DNA of 11,392 nucleotides, taken from contig JAJFMC010000262.1 of NCBI GenBank assembly GCA_021772365.1, positions 1-11,392 on the forward strand, read 5' to 3'. Shown one piece after another: positions 1 through 6,612 of the stretch (within the stretch, counting starts at the first letter, position 1; each line of letters opens with the position of its first letter). Made by a program: the position numbers and the translations under genes. Source of the stretch: Chlamydiota bacterium (GTDB lineage: Bacteria; Chlamydiota; Chlamydiia; Chlamydiales; Criblamydiaceae). The notes beneath the pieces are model-generated. The model saw only the letters and a list, made by a program, of their open reading frames with translations. It was not told the origin of the DNA and made no database searches.

Positions 1-93
1 CCAAAAATCTTCGAGGCCAAAGACCGTAAAAAAGCAGGTGCAACAGCACCCCCTCAAGGATTATTTCTTGCGTACGTCTTGTATCGCAAATAG
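1..93 (+). CDS. truA: tRNA pseudouridine synthase A, C-terminal end (partial)
   Basis: The frame is open from the first base and ends in TAG at 91-93, giving 30 residues of a protein whose start lies before the window. The peptide contains KAGATAPPQGLFLAYVLY, which matches the conserved C-terminal signature of TruA (ag-TAP-xGL-L-xV-Y). TruA converts uridines 38-40 of the tRNA anticodon stem to pseudouridine in the cytoplasm. The catalytic aspartate region is outside the window, so only the tail can be judged. It is a housekeeping gene and marks the left backbone border of the effector-type genes that follow. From memory, in Chlamydia trachomatis truA (CT463) is followed directly by a HAD phosphatase (CT464); here a kinase and a RhoGAP gene lie between truA and a HAD gene. 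Confidence 0.85.
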   Translation, partial: PKIFEAKDRKKAGATAPPQGLFLAYVLYRK

Positions 94-116
94 AAAAGAT
101 ACGTATCAGTTCACTC

Positions 117-536
117 AATGCCGTCAACTTAAAATAATTACTTATTTCACAAGACGCTGCATCACCGAATAGGTCGCCCGCAGGGCTTTGACCCTGATTG
201 CTACCCCAAACTTGTCGTAAAAGGTCTTTTTTGCGCCCAGATGCGTAGCCTCGATTTGAAGGTAAGGGTTCAACCCCTTATCGAAAATCGAGGCTTAGCA
301 GATGGGTGTAAAACAGTCGTATCTGACGCACTCAAAGAAGTTTTAGCTACGGTTTGGGGTGGCAATCGGGGTCTTTGGAGTAAAGCAAGAATTGCTTTTT
401 TCACTAATGAAAATTACTTGAGCAACACTCTCTAAACAACAAAAGCAATTCTTGCTTTATTCCAAAGCCTTACGGGCGAGCTATCCGGTAACGGGGAGTT
501 TTTTTATAAAAGTAATTATCTTAAGTTAACGACATT
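117..536. mobile_element. 420-bp foldback / MITE-like element
   Basis: The two ends are inverted repeats: 117-143 against the reverse complement of 510-536 agree at 24 of 27 bases. After an identical 19-base spacing on each side, a second inverted pair follows, 163-185 against 468-490, with 18 of 23 matching. Further in, GACCCTGATTGCTACCCC (190-207) pairs with a diverged copy at 356-373, and the centre is a hairpin made of AGCCTCGATTT (246-256) and AAATCGAGGCT near 286-296. The arms therefore run almost to the middle, near 272. The right arm is longer because a 95-bp hairpin (373-467) interrupts it. No transposase is encoded and I see no clear target-site duplication. This is the structure of a non-autonomous foldback element; the family is unknown to me. 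Confidence 0.65.
373..467. repeat. Nested hairpin with 27-bp arms
   Basis: Bases 373-399 and 441-467 are inverted copies agreeing at 26 of 27 positions, around a 41-base loop. The outer ends read CTTTGG and CCAAAG. In the foldback element the left arm reads CTTTG directly followed by ACCCTG (186-196), whereas the right arm has this whole hairpin between the equivalent bases. Removing it would restore the symmetry of the arms, so it looks like an insertion within an insertion. The near-perfect arms suggest it is younger than the outer element. Transcribed in either direction it would fold strongly and could stop transcription, since each arm ends in a T-run on one strand. Confidence 0.65.
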
Positions 537-636
537 ATCTGTTAACCTCCAGGTCTTTATGGCAATAAAACAATATAAATACATATTAATCACAGCAATA
601 AGACAGTTTAATTAATAAACATGCTAATATATTTAA

Positions 637-666
637 TATAATAGTAACGCTTTTTTAATTAAGAGG
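637..666 (+). promoter_or_regulatory. Promoter -10 box and ribosome binding site of the kinase gene
   Basis: A perfect TATAAT lies at 637-642 in a very AT-rich stretch, but no convincing -35 box lies 16-18 bases before it. AAGAGG at 661-666 stands 8 bases before the ATG at 675, a good Shine-Dalgarno spacing. The transcript leader would be about 25 bases. Confidence 0.4.
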
Positions 667-674
667 TTGTTAAT

Positions 675-2705
675 ATGAGCAGTTCTAAAATAGATGGTGG
701 TTCAACAGATTTTAGTAGCCAAGCATTCAAATCCGACGAAAATTTAGCTAAAGCTCTAAGCGTTAAACATAAGGACCTTGAAGCCGCTATGCAGATTGGA
801 GAGGTTGAGTATAAAGAATTTATTATACAAAGACTCGAAGATCTCTCCTCAAAATTACTGATCGGTCCATCTATTCTATTAGGTAAGTATGAAAACGAGG
901 GTGAACAAGGCCTAACTGATTATTTACAAAAAAAACAGAGTAAATATGGCTTGGGTGGAACATACGATGGAGTCATGGAGGAGGCTAGAAAGCAATATGC
1001 AACGATCATTGATAAACCACTCCCTCCAAAACTAAATAAACATGAAGTGATGAAAGCTTATCGACTATCACTTAGACACTTATCTACCGATAGTGGTGGT
1101 TATAAAGAAGGTGGTGCGGCATTTAGCTTTAAATCGAAACATTTTTTAACCGGAATGAATAAAGAAGGTCGTTTACAACTTATAAAGTGGAGTGGACGCG
1201 TAAATACAGGTGCGGCGCCGAAGCACCCAGATCACCTTGGTGCTGGAACATTCGGTGTTGCGCAAAAAGTGTATGACATTGCAAACGCACAGTTTGCGGC
1301 ATTAAAAATTGCAAAACCAAAAACTGGATCTACTGCTAAAGTAGAAATAGCTGAGAGAGATGTTATCAATGAGGCAACAAAGCTCGCAATAGTGCACAAG
1401 GATGGTACTGTAGAAGGTTTACAAGAGGAATACCGTTATGTTTTCAATCTCACGGCAAATGTAAGTGGGGACGATATAAAAATTGTGGGAGTGATGGGAA
1501 GACTCTATAACCAGGGTGACTTAATCACTTTATTAACTAAATCAACTATTACACCAAATGTGCAACAAAAAAGAGCCATGGCACATCAATTATTCAACGG
1601 ACTAACCCACATGCATAAACTGATGATTCACGGAGATATTAAGTTAGAAAATATTTTTTTGAGATATGACCCTGAAACAAAACAATGGTATGTCTACATT
1701 GCCGATTTCGGAGATGCTAAAAACAAAAAAACAGAATTTACCCTTAAGAATATGAAGTTATCAAATAGAGACGTCGGACTGGGTACAACAGCAAGTCCAG
1801 GGTATTTTACGGAAGAAGACCTTGTTCAAAGTAGTACATTGGTTGAAAAATATGATAATGCTACAACAAAAGAAAAAAAAGATAAAATTGACAAAAAATG
1901 GGTAGGATTGCAAGAAAAAAGGGACGTATTTGCAACAGCTACTTGTGCATGGGCTTTGCTAACCGGAGACATGCCTTATGAACTTGAAGAGTTTAATGAC
2001 TTATACTTCCCCTATACTTATTATGGAATCGATAGGTATAAAAAAGACAAAGTAGCGGTAATTTGTGGTAATACAACCATGAATCTTTTGGTAAGAGCAT
2101 TAGATGAAGATCCTTCTAAACGTCCATCTGCTAATGAATTAAAAGCGGCTTTGTCATTTACAGATGCTTTTAAAGAAAGTGGTATTTCAACAACTCTTGT
2201 ACCGATAGATGCCACATCTCTCTCTGATACCATTGTTAAAGCCTCTAAACAGGACAAAGAATTCGAGCTTATCAATGATAACGGGGAATTCAAACTCCTC
2301 CATAAAACTGATTTTGGGTACTCCATCAAAAACATTGATATAGGCTCAAAAAAAGGTTATGTATTAGTTGATGGCGAAGAAGTCACATTACAGGACCTTA
2401 TCAGTACTCTGAGAAGTGAAACAGCGCTGGTGAAATTCGAAGAACTTCCGATTATGTCGCTCCCAGGAACTACAACAGCATTTGCAAAGCAGTATACTAC
2501 AAAAAAACTAGATATTCTTATAAGAAAAAGCGGAGACAACAGATCTTTAGTAGTTGCTTGCGTCAACAAGAAAACAAAGAAAATGATGCAATTTAAATAT
2601 CCCCCCCGATCGGATGGTAAATTTATTGTGCAAGGTAAAGAACGTACTATTCAGGAAATCATCGAATTATACAAAAGCAACGATTGGTACCCCATCAAGT
2701 TGTAG
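675..2705 (+). CDS. Protein kinase with C-terminal SH2-like region; candidate host-directed effector
   Basis: This 676-residue protein has an N-terminal region of about 185 residues that I do not recognise, then a eukaryote-type protein kinase domain (about 187-495): glycine loop LGAGTFGVA (G189, G191, G194), ATP-binding lysine K211 in ALKIA, a likely helix-C glutamate E233, catalytic loop HGDIKLEN (D321, K323, N326), DFG at 344-346, DVFA (D417), and a DPSKRP arginine (R483). All catalytic residues are present, so it should be active. HRD is HGD, so the loop is of non-RD type, and the APE element is altered (SPGYFTEED). Residues 612-676 resemble an SH2 domain: LIRKS (FLVRES-like, R617), alternating hydrophobic strands, then TIQEIIELYKSN. 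A weaker similar unit lies at about 517-590. No signal peptide or membrane segment is seen. AAGAGG precedes the start. The gene converges with the RhoGAP gene, 10 bases away. Kinase identity is certain; SH2 and secretion are inferred. Confidence 0.92.
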   Translation: MSSSKIDGGSTDFSSQAFKSDENLAKALSVKHKDLEAAMQIGEVEYKEFIIQRLEDLSSKLLIGPSILLGKYENEGEQGLTDYLQKKQSKYGLGGTYDGVMEEARKQYATIIDKPLPPKLNKHEVMKAYRLSLRHLSTDSGGYKEGGAAFSFKSKHFLTGMNKEGRLQLIKWSGRVNTGAAPKHPDHLGAGTFGVAQKVYDIANAQFAALKIAKPKTGSTAKVEIAERDVINEATKLAIVHKDGTVEGLQEEYRYVFNLTANVSGDDIKIVGVMGRLYNQGDLITLLTKSTITPNVQQKRAMAHQLFNGLTHMHKLMIHGDIKLENIFLRYDPETKQWYVYIADFGDAKNKKTEFTLKNMKLSNRDVGLGTTASPGYFTEEDLVQSSTLVEKYDNATTKEKKDKIDKKWVGLQEKRDVFATATCAWALLTGDMPYELEEFNDLYFPYTYYGIDRYKKDKVAVICGNTTMNLLVRALDEDPSKRPSANELKAALSFTDAFKESGISTTLVPIDATSLSDTIVKASKQDKEFELINDNGEFKLLHKTDFGYSIKNIDIGSKKGYVLVDGEEVTLQDLISTLRSETALVKFEELPIMSLPGTTTAFAKQYTTKKLDILIRKSGDNRSLVVACVNKKTKKMMQFKYPPRSDGKFIVQGKERTIQEIIELYKSNDWYPIKL

Positions 2706-2715
2706 AAAGGTGCTC

Positions 2716-3831
2716 TCAATAAAGATCATTGGCATATGTAGCCATAGTTTCCACAACATTGCTACTACGATTTAAATCTTCCAGCAATGCTATGAGAGGT
2801 GTTCCTTTTGGAGGAATCAGGATGTTAGGTGCTATGACAATCGCCAAATTATGAATATCCATACTTGTCACCTTCTCATAGTTAGCTATCTCTTTCAAAA
2901 AGGTCATTAGCGATCCAATTAACCTTTTATGTACAGGAGGCATCATGAGAAAAAATTTATTCAATTTGTCCATTCTTCCGTTTTCACTCGTGTTTGCTAT
3001 GGATAAACAATCATTGTATAGTTTTGAAGGGATAGCCGGTGTTGAGAGGTCCCTCAATGTTTTTTTTATAATTCCGGCCAATAGGTGCTCACCAAGACCA
3101 TTTGCTTTCTGGAATTTATCGTGGAGCAGAAGTTTAAGTTCTGGAGGAGACAACTTACTGACTTGTTTTTCAAGAGCATTAAGCTCCAATACACCTGAAG
3201 AAACACGGAATACACCTTTGGCTTTAGGAGGCCAATAGTAACACTTGTAAGCATGGATAAATGCTTCCATACGTTCAGATGCGAGTTGTAATTCACGCCC
3301 TTGGATTTTTGTGAGATTCATTGATTCCAAAGATGGTGGTGGCTTATCTTTTTCGACTTTGGAAATTATGGTTTGGTTCTTTGGAGATAAAGGTCGTTTT
3401 AACTCAACTGATTCTACAAAAGTTGTTTTTGCAGATCGATTTTTCCTTCTGCGCCTACGACGTTTTTTTCGTTCTTCATTTGTTCTCTGTGTTTTTTGCT
3501 TTTTAAACTCTGTAGGATCTGATGGTGTTGTTTTAGAGTAAGTATGAGAATTTAGTGATTTAACTGTTTCGTTAAGTACAGGTGAATCTACGACTCGAAA
3601 TTGAGGCTCCTTAACCTCGCCCCATATACCTGCAATCTGACGAACTTTTCCCACTTTAAGTCCATTATACTTTACTTGTCTTCTGGTTTCTTCAGGTAAT
3701 TGCGAAAGCGTTTCCGTAGCTTTAGCTCCTTGCAAAAATAGTATTTTCATTTTGTCAACGTGACCCAGAAAAACAGTTACGTCTTGACGTGGGTAAACGA
3801 CGATATTTTTATTTGATTCATCAATCGTCAT
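2716..3831 (-). CDS. RhoGAP-domain protein with polybasic tract; candidate host-directed effector
   Basis: This 371-residue protein has an unrecognised N-terminal part (1-85), a Ser/Thr- and Lys/Arg-rich linker with RKKRRRRRRKNR at 121-132, and a C-terminal RhoGAP domain (about 200-371). RhoGAP proteins switch off Rho-family GTPases by supplying an arginine finger that speeds GTP hydrolysis. The hallmarks are in order: KGVFRVSS with the finger R209, the basic pair in IIKKTLRDL (K257, R260), TPAIPSKLY, and HNLAIVIAPNIL (N328). The key residues are kept, so activity is likely. Bacteria have no Rho GTPases, so a host target is inferred. The polybasic run resembles a nuclear localisation or acidic-lipid-binding signal. 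The start is well set by AGGAG (3837-3841 on the plus strand), 5 bases before the ATG. It lies 32 bases downstream of the HAD gene on the same strand and may be read from it. Confidence 0.88.
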   Translation of the reverse strand: MTIDESNKNIVVYPRQDVTVFLGHVDKMKILFLQGAKATETLSQLPEETRRQVKYNGLKVGKVRQIAGIWGEVKEPQFRVVDSPVLNETVKSLNSHTYSKTTPSDPTEFKKQKTQRTNEERKKRRRRRRKNRSAKTTFVESVELKRPLSPKNQTIISKVEKDKPPPSLESMNLTKIQGRELQLASERMEAFIHAYKCYYWPPKAKGVFRVSSGVLELNALEKQVSKLSPPELKLLLHDKFQKANGLGEHLLAGIIKKTLRDLSTPAIPSKLYNDCLSIANTSENGRMDKLNKFFLMMPPVHKRLIGSLMTFLKEIANYEKVTSMDIHNLAIVIAPNILIPPKGTPLIALLEDLNRSSNVVETMATYANDLY

Positions 3832-3863
3832 GTCATCTCCTAAAGATATTTGTTACATCTTGT

Positions 3864-4538
3864 TTATAAACATGACACCCCTATAAATGAAGAAAAAACT
3901 TGAACTCCTTTTTTTCGTATATCATCCATTTCCGGATACGATTCCCTTGTGATCATCACCGGAGTAGCTGTCGAACCCATCAGAGCCTTCAATCCTCTAG
4001 GAGTGTCTTCGAAGCCGACGACACGATCTCCGTTATTGGCAAGTGTCTTTATCGCTTGAATATAGCACTCCGGACTTGGTTTCGGTTGAGAATAATCTTC
4101 ACGAACAATCCAATTGGGGATTGTATCTAGGACGGGATTTTTCAAACGGATCGCTTTGACAACGTCTCTATCTGAATGAGTGACGACACAACGCTTTTTG
4201 TCGAGTTCCTTAAGTCGAAGAAGAACATCTTCAACACCTTCCATTATAGGAATAGGATCATTGTGGTAGATATGAAAGAGCGCTTGCCTTTTCTCTTCGT
4301 AGAGAACCGACCAGTCAGGCTCTTCTTCTTTGAGTTTTGGAAATGTTGCGTAAATCTGTTCTTCGAGTCCCTCTGCACGATAGTGTGCGACTTGGATGTA
4401 TTTTGGGAAGTCCCAATCGAGGTGATACCCCCGTGCTTCGCACATGTTTCGATACGCTTTGTAGTGTAATATTTCTGTGTTGACCAGTAAGCCATCGAAA
4501 TCAAATAAAAAAAGATCGTATTGTTCCATCCAAGACAT
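3864..4538 (-). CDS. HAD-superfamily phosphatase (beta-phosphoglucomutase/phosphoglycolate phosphatase-like)
   Basis: A 224-residue cytoplasmic hydrolase of the haloacid dehalogenase superfamily, subfamily I. Motif I is DFDGLLVNTE with nucleophile D13 and acid/base D15; motif II is VVTHS (T120); motif III is K153 in QPKPSPECY; motif IV is VGFEDTPRG (E177, D178), which binds magnesium. The helical cap domain lies at about residues 20-95. The NTE after motif I and the GFEDTPRG motif are typical of enzymes that act on small sugar phosphates or phosphoglycolate; the substrate cannot be read from sequence. AAGGG lies a few bases before the chosen ATG, and M4 is an alternative start. It is divergent from the lipoprotein gene, with 63 bases between, and the RhoGAP gene follows 32 bases downstream. 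It is probably a backbone gene, the counterpart of the HAD gene next to truA in Chlamydia. Confidence 0.9.
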   Translation of the reverse strand: MSWMEQYDLFLFDFDGLLVNTEILHYKAYRNMCEARGYHLDWDFPKYIQVAHYRAEGLEEQIYATFPKLKEEEPDWSVLYEEKRQALFHIYHNDPIPIMEGVEDVLLRLKELDKKRCVVTHSDRDVVKAIRLKNPVLDTIPNWIVREDYSQPKPSPECYIQAIKTLANNGDRVVGFEDTPRGLKALMGSTATPVMITRESYPEMDDIRKKGVQVFSSFIGVSCL

Positions 4539-4601
4539 GCTATTCCCTTCGTGTTTTTTTTAAACTTTATCAGAATAACATAAATCAAGTATTTTGAGCT
4601 T

Positions 4602-5411
4602 ATGGTTTATCTCGTACTATTATTACTACCCGTATTGTTTGGATGCTCTTCCACTGATGATTTGTTTTTGCCCTCAGAGAAACAGGCAAATATTAAAGGT
4701 GAGTACATATTCAGAAGGCATAATGAATATTTTTACAATCCACAGCTCCCCAAACCAAGAGATCCCCCGATATATCCCTGGGAAAGTCCGCTCAACCTTC
4801 CGGAAATCACAAAAGAATATTTTAGATGTAAAGGATCTTGTGTCAACCCAGAGCTTATTGTTGATAATAAAGGAGAGTTAAAATCTTATTTTGATTGCGA
4901 TGGCGATGATGCCCACGGCCTCCCCTTGCGTGATGGTGAAGAGTTCATTTACACCATCTTGATCGACATACTCAACTACCTACAGGAAGAAACCGGGCAT
5001 GGTGTCGTAATCACTAGTGGACACCGCTGTCCCGATCATAACACCTATGTAGATCCTTCGAAAGACAACCTCTACTCAAAACATATGATCGGCGCCGAGG
5101 TATCATTCTATATCGATACTATGGAGTATCAGCCGCAAGTCGTCATCGAGCTACTTCGTGATTACTACCGCAACGATGTGCCCGAATATGCATCTTTCCT
5201 GCGATACGAAAAAAGTAACACGAATGTACGAACGAGGCCTTGGTATAACAAAGAGATATTTGTTAAACTGTTCGAACCCGATGAAGGGAGGAGCCTCGAT
5301 AATCAGCATTCCTTCCCCTACATCAGCATACAGGTGCGCTATGACCGTGTGCATGATGAAAAGATCACCTACTCATGGAATAAAGCACACCGACACTATT
5401 TAAGGAAATGA
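4602..5411 (+). CDS. Lipoprotein with degenerate peptidase M15A-like domain
   Basis: A 269-residue protein with a hydrophobic N-terminus ending in the lipobox LFGC-S, so C15 should be lipidated and the protein anchored on the periplasmic side of a membrane. There is no basic residue before the hydrophobic stretch, but an in-frame stop lies at 4581-4583 and no other start codon follows it, so 4602 stands. Residues 136-169 resemble the M15A D,D-carboxypeptidase fold: VVITSGHRCPDHN, then SKHMIGAEVSF where active members have S-x-H-x-x-G-x-A-x-D-F. H161 is kept, but the zinc-ligand aspartate is S168. The usual downstream histidine is also not evident; the corresponding strand may be ISIQVRYD at 241-248. 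Four further cysteines (C76, C80, C99, C143) could form disulfides. It may therefore bind peptidoglycan-like ligands rather than cut them. Divergent from the HAD gene and convergent with the pentapeptide gene (10 bases). Confidence 0.8.
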   Translation: MVYLVLLLLPVLFGCSSTDDLFLPSEKQANIKGEYIFRRHNEYFYNPQLPKPRDPPIYPWESPLNLPEITKEYFRCKGSCVNPELIVDNKGELKSYFDCDGDDAHGLPLRDGEEFIYTILIDILNYLQEETGHGVVITSGHRCPDHNTYVDPSKDNLYSKHMIGAEVSFYIDTMEYQPQVVIELLRDYYRNDVPEYASFLRYEKSNTNVRTRPWYNKEIFVKLFEPDEGRSLDNQHSFPYISIQVRYDRVHDEKITYSWNKAHRHYLRK

Positions 5412-5421
5412 TATAACTCCT

Positions 5422-5988
5422 TTATGAAAGCTGGATATCTAAAGAAGCTAATAGAGAAATTGCTTCAGGAAGGGAGAAGTGAGCCTTTTTGAGGTTATTA
5501 AATTGGGGATCGATAGAATAGTTGTAAGCACCTCTAAAGTCTGCTTTAGATAAATTCGCATGATGAAAAATTGTCCCTAATAAATCGGTATTTTTGAAAT
5601 CAGCTTCAACCAAGTTAGTTTCGTTAAAATAACACTCTTTGACCTTACAATCTCTGAAAATTACCCGCTTCAAAGGGAGTTCTGAAAAATTCACTCCTTG
5701 AACTAGACAATTTTTAAAACTTAAAGTCAAAAGTCTTTTGTCGCATTTATAGAAATCACCCCCTGATATTTTACACGAATCAAAAGAAACATCTTGGAAC
5801 CTGCACACCTCAAGGTGAAGCGTAAGGATATTGCAGTTTTTGAAGAGGCAATCTGTAAAGGTTGAGTTGCGGAAATCACAATCTTCGAAAAGGCTGTTTT
5901 CAAAAGTACAATCAGAGATGTCAGTTTGGGAAAACACCCCTCCAGTAAATTTTTCTTTTGTATAAACTTTGCTTTCAATGGTAGTCAT
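5422..5988 (-). CDS. Pentapeptide repeat protein, Qnr/McbG-like
   Basis: A 188-residue right-handed quadrilateral beta-helix protein. Pentapeptide-type units with a central F or L run from about residue 13 to 155, for example CTFENSLFEDCDFRNSTF and ADFKNTDLLGTIF. Cysteines recur at ten-residue steps (27, 37, 47 and 52, 62, 72, 82), followed by C94, C114 and C119. The N-terminus (IESKVYTKEKF) and the C-terminal segment after the helix (IDPQFNNLKKAHFSLPEAIS and on to the end) have the layout of Qnr and McbG, DNA-mimic proteins that protect DNA gyrase from quinolones or microcin B17. The length is close to McbG. Gyrase protection is an inference; many pentapeptide proteins have no known role. 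AGGGAG (5994-5999 on the plus strand) lies 5 bases before the start. It follows the cyo operon on the same strand after a 263-base gap and is probably transcribed separately. Confidence 0.87.
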   Translation of the reverse strand: MTTIESKVYTKEKFTGGVFSQTDISDCTFENSLFEDCDFRNSTFTDCLFKNCNILTLHLEVCRFQDVSFDSCKISGGDFYKCDKRLLTLSFKNCLVQGVNFSELPLKRVIFRDCKVKECYFNETNLVEADFKNTDLLGTIFHHANLSKADFRGAYNYSIDPQFNNLKKAHFSLPEAISLLASLDIQLS

Positions 5989-6251
5989 TAATACTCCCTG
6001 TCGATTTTTGGCTTTTCACAGGATGAAAAATAGCACATTAGCAATTTCCTCTACAAATTCAACGTTGTTTGAGGTTTCCGTCGCCCCGTTGGGTCATAGG
6101 CGGCAAGCTAACTTTCCACGTAGCTGAGTTATAGTATCATGCGGTAACGGGGAGTTTCCAGTTTGATTAAATCCCCTAGCTATCTGCTTGTTAAAAAGCG
6201 CATAATCTTTTTACGGAAAAATCGACATTTCATTCATGATTAATGCGTTAT
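5989..6251. other. Intergenic gap with repeat fragment between cyoD and the pentapeptide gene
   Basis: No gene is seen. The gap contains CGGTAACGGGGAGTTT at 6142-6157, identical to 486-501 in the right arm of the foldback element. An inverted CCCCGTT lies at 6084-6090 against AACGGGG at 6146-6152, so bases 6084-6152 can fold back. This looks like a decayed relative of the foldback element. I looked for a tRNA here because of the GC-richer block and found no T-arm or acceptor stem. Confidence 0.5.
6190..6214 (-). terminator. Possible weak terminator after cyoD
   Basis: GTTAAAAAG (6190-6198) and CTTTTTAC (6207-6214) are inverted around an 8-base loop, about 40 bases past the cyoD stop on the minus strand. 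The stem is AT-rich and would be weak, though the arms supply A and T runs in both directions. Confidence 0.3.
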
Positions 6252-6611
6252 CTACTTTTCTACGTGCTCGGTGTGGAAGCTCATCGTTCGTTGATCGAGG
6301 TCGTACATGATCCAAAGAGACCCAGCAACAATGATCAACATGATCAGTAACATAAACAAGAACACAAATAGTTCCCAATTGGGCTTATCAGCCTTCGCCA
6401 GATTCAGGAAAAAAATGAGCTGTAGGACAGCTTGTCCCAAAGCGAGACCCGCTAGAGTATAATAGATTTCTGGATGGTCCATGAAATCATACTGGACAAT
6501 CAAAAATGCAATAGATGTCAGAAACAGCGATCCGACAAATCCGATCAAATAAGACTTAAAACTCCCGTGCCATGCCTTTTGCATCTCTTTTAAACTTAAT
6601 TCTACGTCCAT
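6252..6611 (-). CDS. cyoD: Cytochrome bo quinol oxidase subunit IV
   Basis: A 119-residue membrane protein, slightly longer than the roughly 109-residue E. coli CyoD. Three hydrophobic segments are visible (about 21-41, 50-73 and 80-105), as in the family. WHGSFKSYLIGFVGSLFLT near the N-terminus matches the conserved entry to the first helix, and LIFFLNLAKADKPNWELFVF matches the helix-II end and following loop. Subunit IV carries no cofactor; in E. coli it aids assembly of the CuB site in subunit I. It starts one base after the cyoC stop, so the two are translationally coupled. It is the last cyo gene here: no heme O synthase gene (cyoE) follows, unlike in E. coli. Confidence 0.93.
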   Translation of the reverse strand: MDVELSLKEMQKAWHGSFKSYLIGFVGSLFLTSIAFLIVQYDFMDHPEIYYTLAGLALGQAVLQLIFFLNLAKADKPNWELFVFLFMLLIMLIIVAGSLWIMYDLDQRTMSFHTEHVEK

Positions 6612-6612
6612 A

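Larger units (their letters stand above)
94..674. other. Gene-free interval holding a foldback element and the kinase promoter
   Basis: No credible coding region lies in these 581 bases. A short frame at 241-435 (+) lies inside the arms of an inverted repeat and has no recognisable product. The interval contains the foldback element at 117-536 and an AT-rich leader at about 540-674 with the kinase promoter and ribosome binding site. A 10-base palindrome, GATACGTATC, sits at 98-107 just after the truA stop but has no T-run, so I do not call it a terminator. Confidence 0.7.

Noticed and set aside
98..107. Palindrome GATACGTATC just after truA
   Set aside because: It has only 5-base arms, no loop and no T-run, so a terminator or operator cannot be supported.
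241..435. A 64-codon plus-strand frame
   Set aside because: It lies wholly within the arms and nested hairpin of the foldback element, has no clear ribosome binding site and resembles no protein I know.
2945..3541. Several plus-strand frames opposite the RhoGAP gene
   Set aside because: They are antisense to a gene with clear domain motifs and lack family features of their own.
6060..6165. GC-richer block that might be a tRNA or small RNA
   Set aside because: No acceptor stem, anticodon arm or T-arm sequence can be drawn; part of it is identical to the foldback element, which explains it better.
5989..6251. Search for cyoE (heme O synthase) after cyoD
   Set aside because: The gap is too short and no UbiA-type prenyltransferase motif is present in the window; the gene must be elsewhere if it exists.
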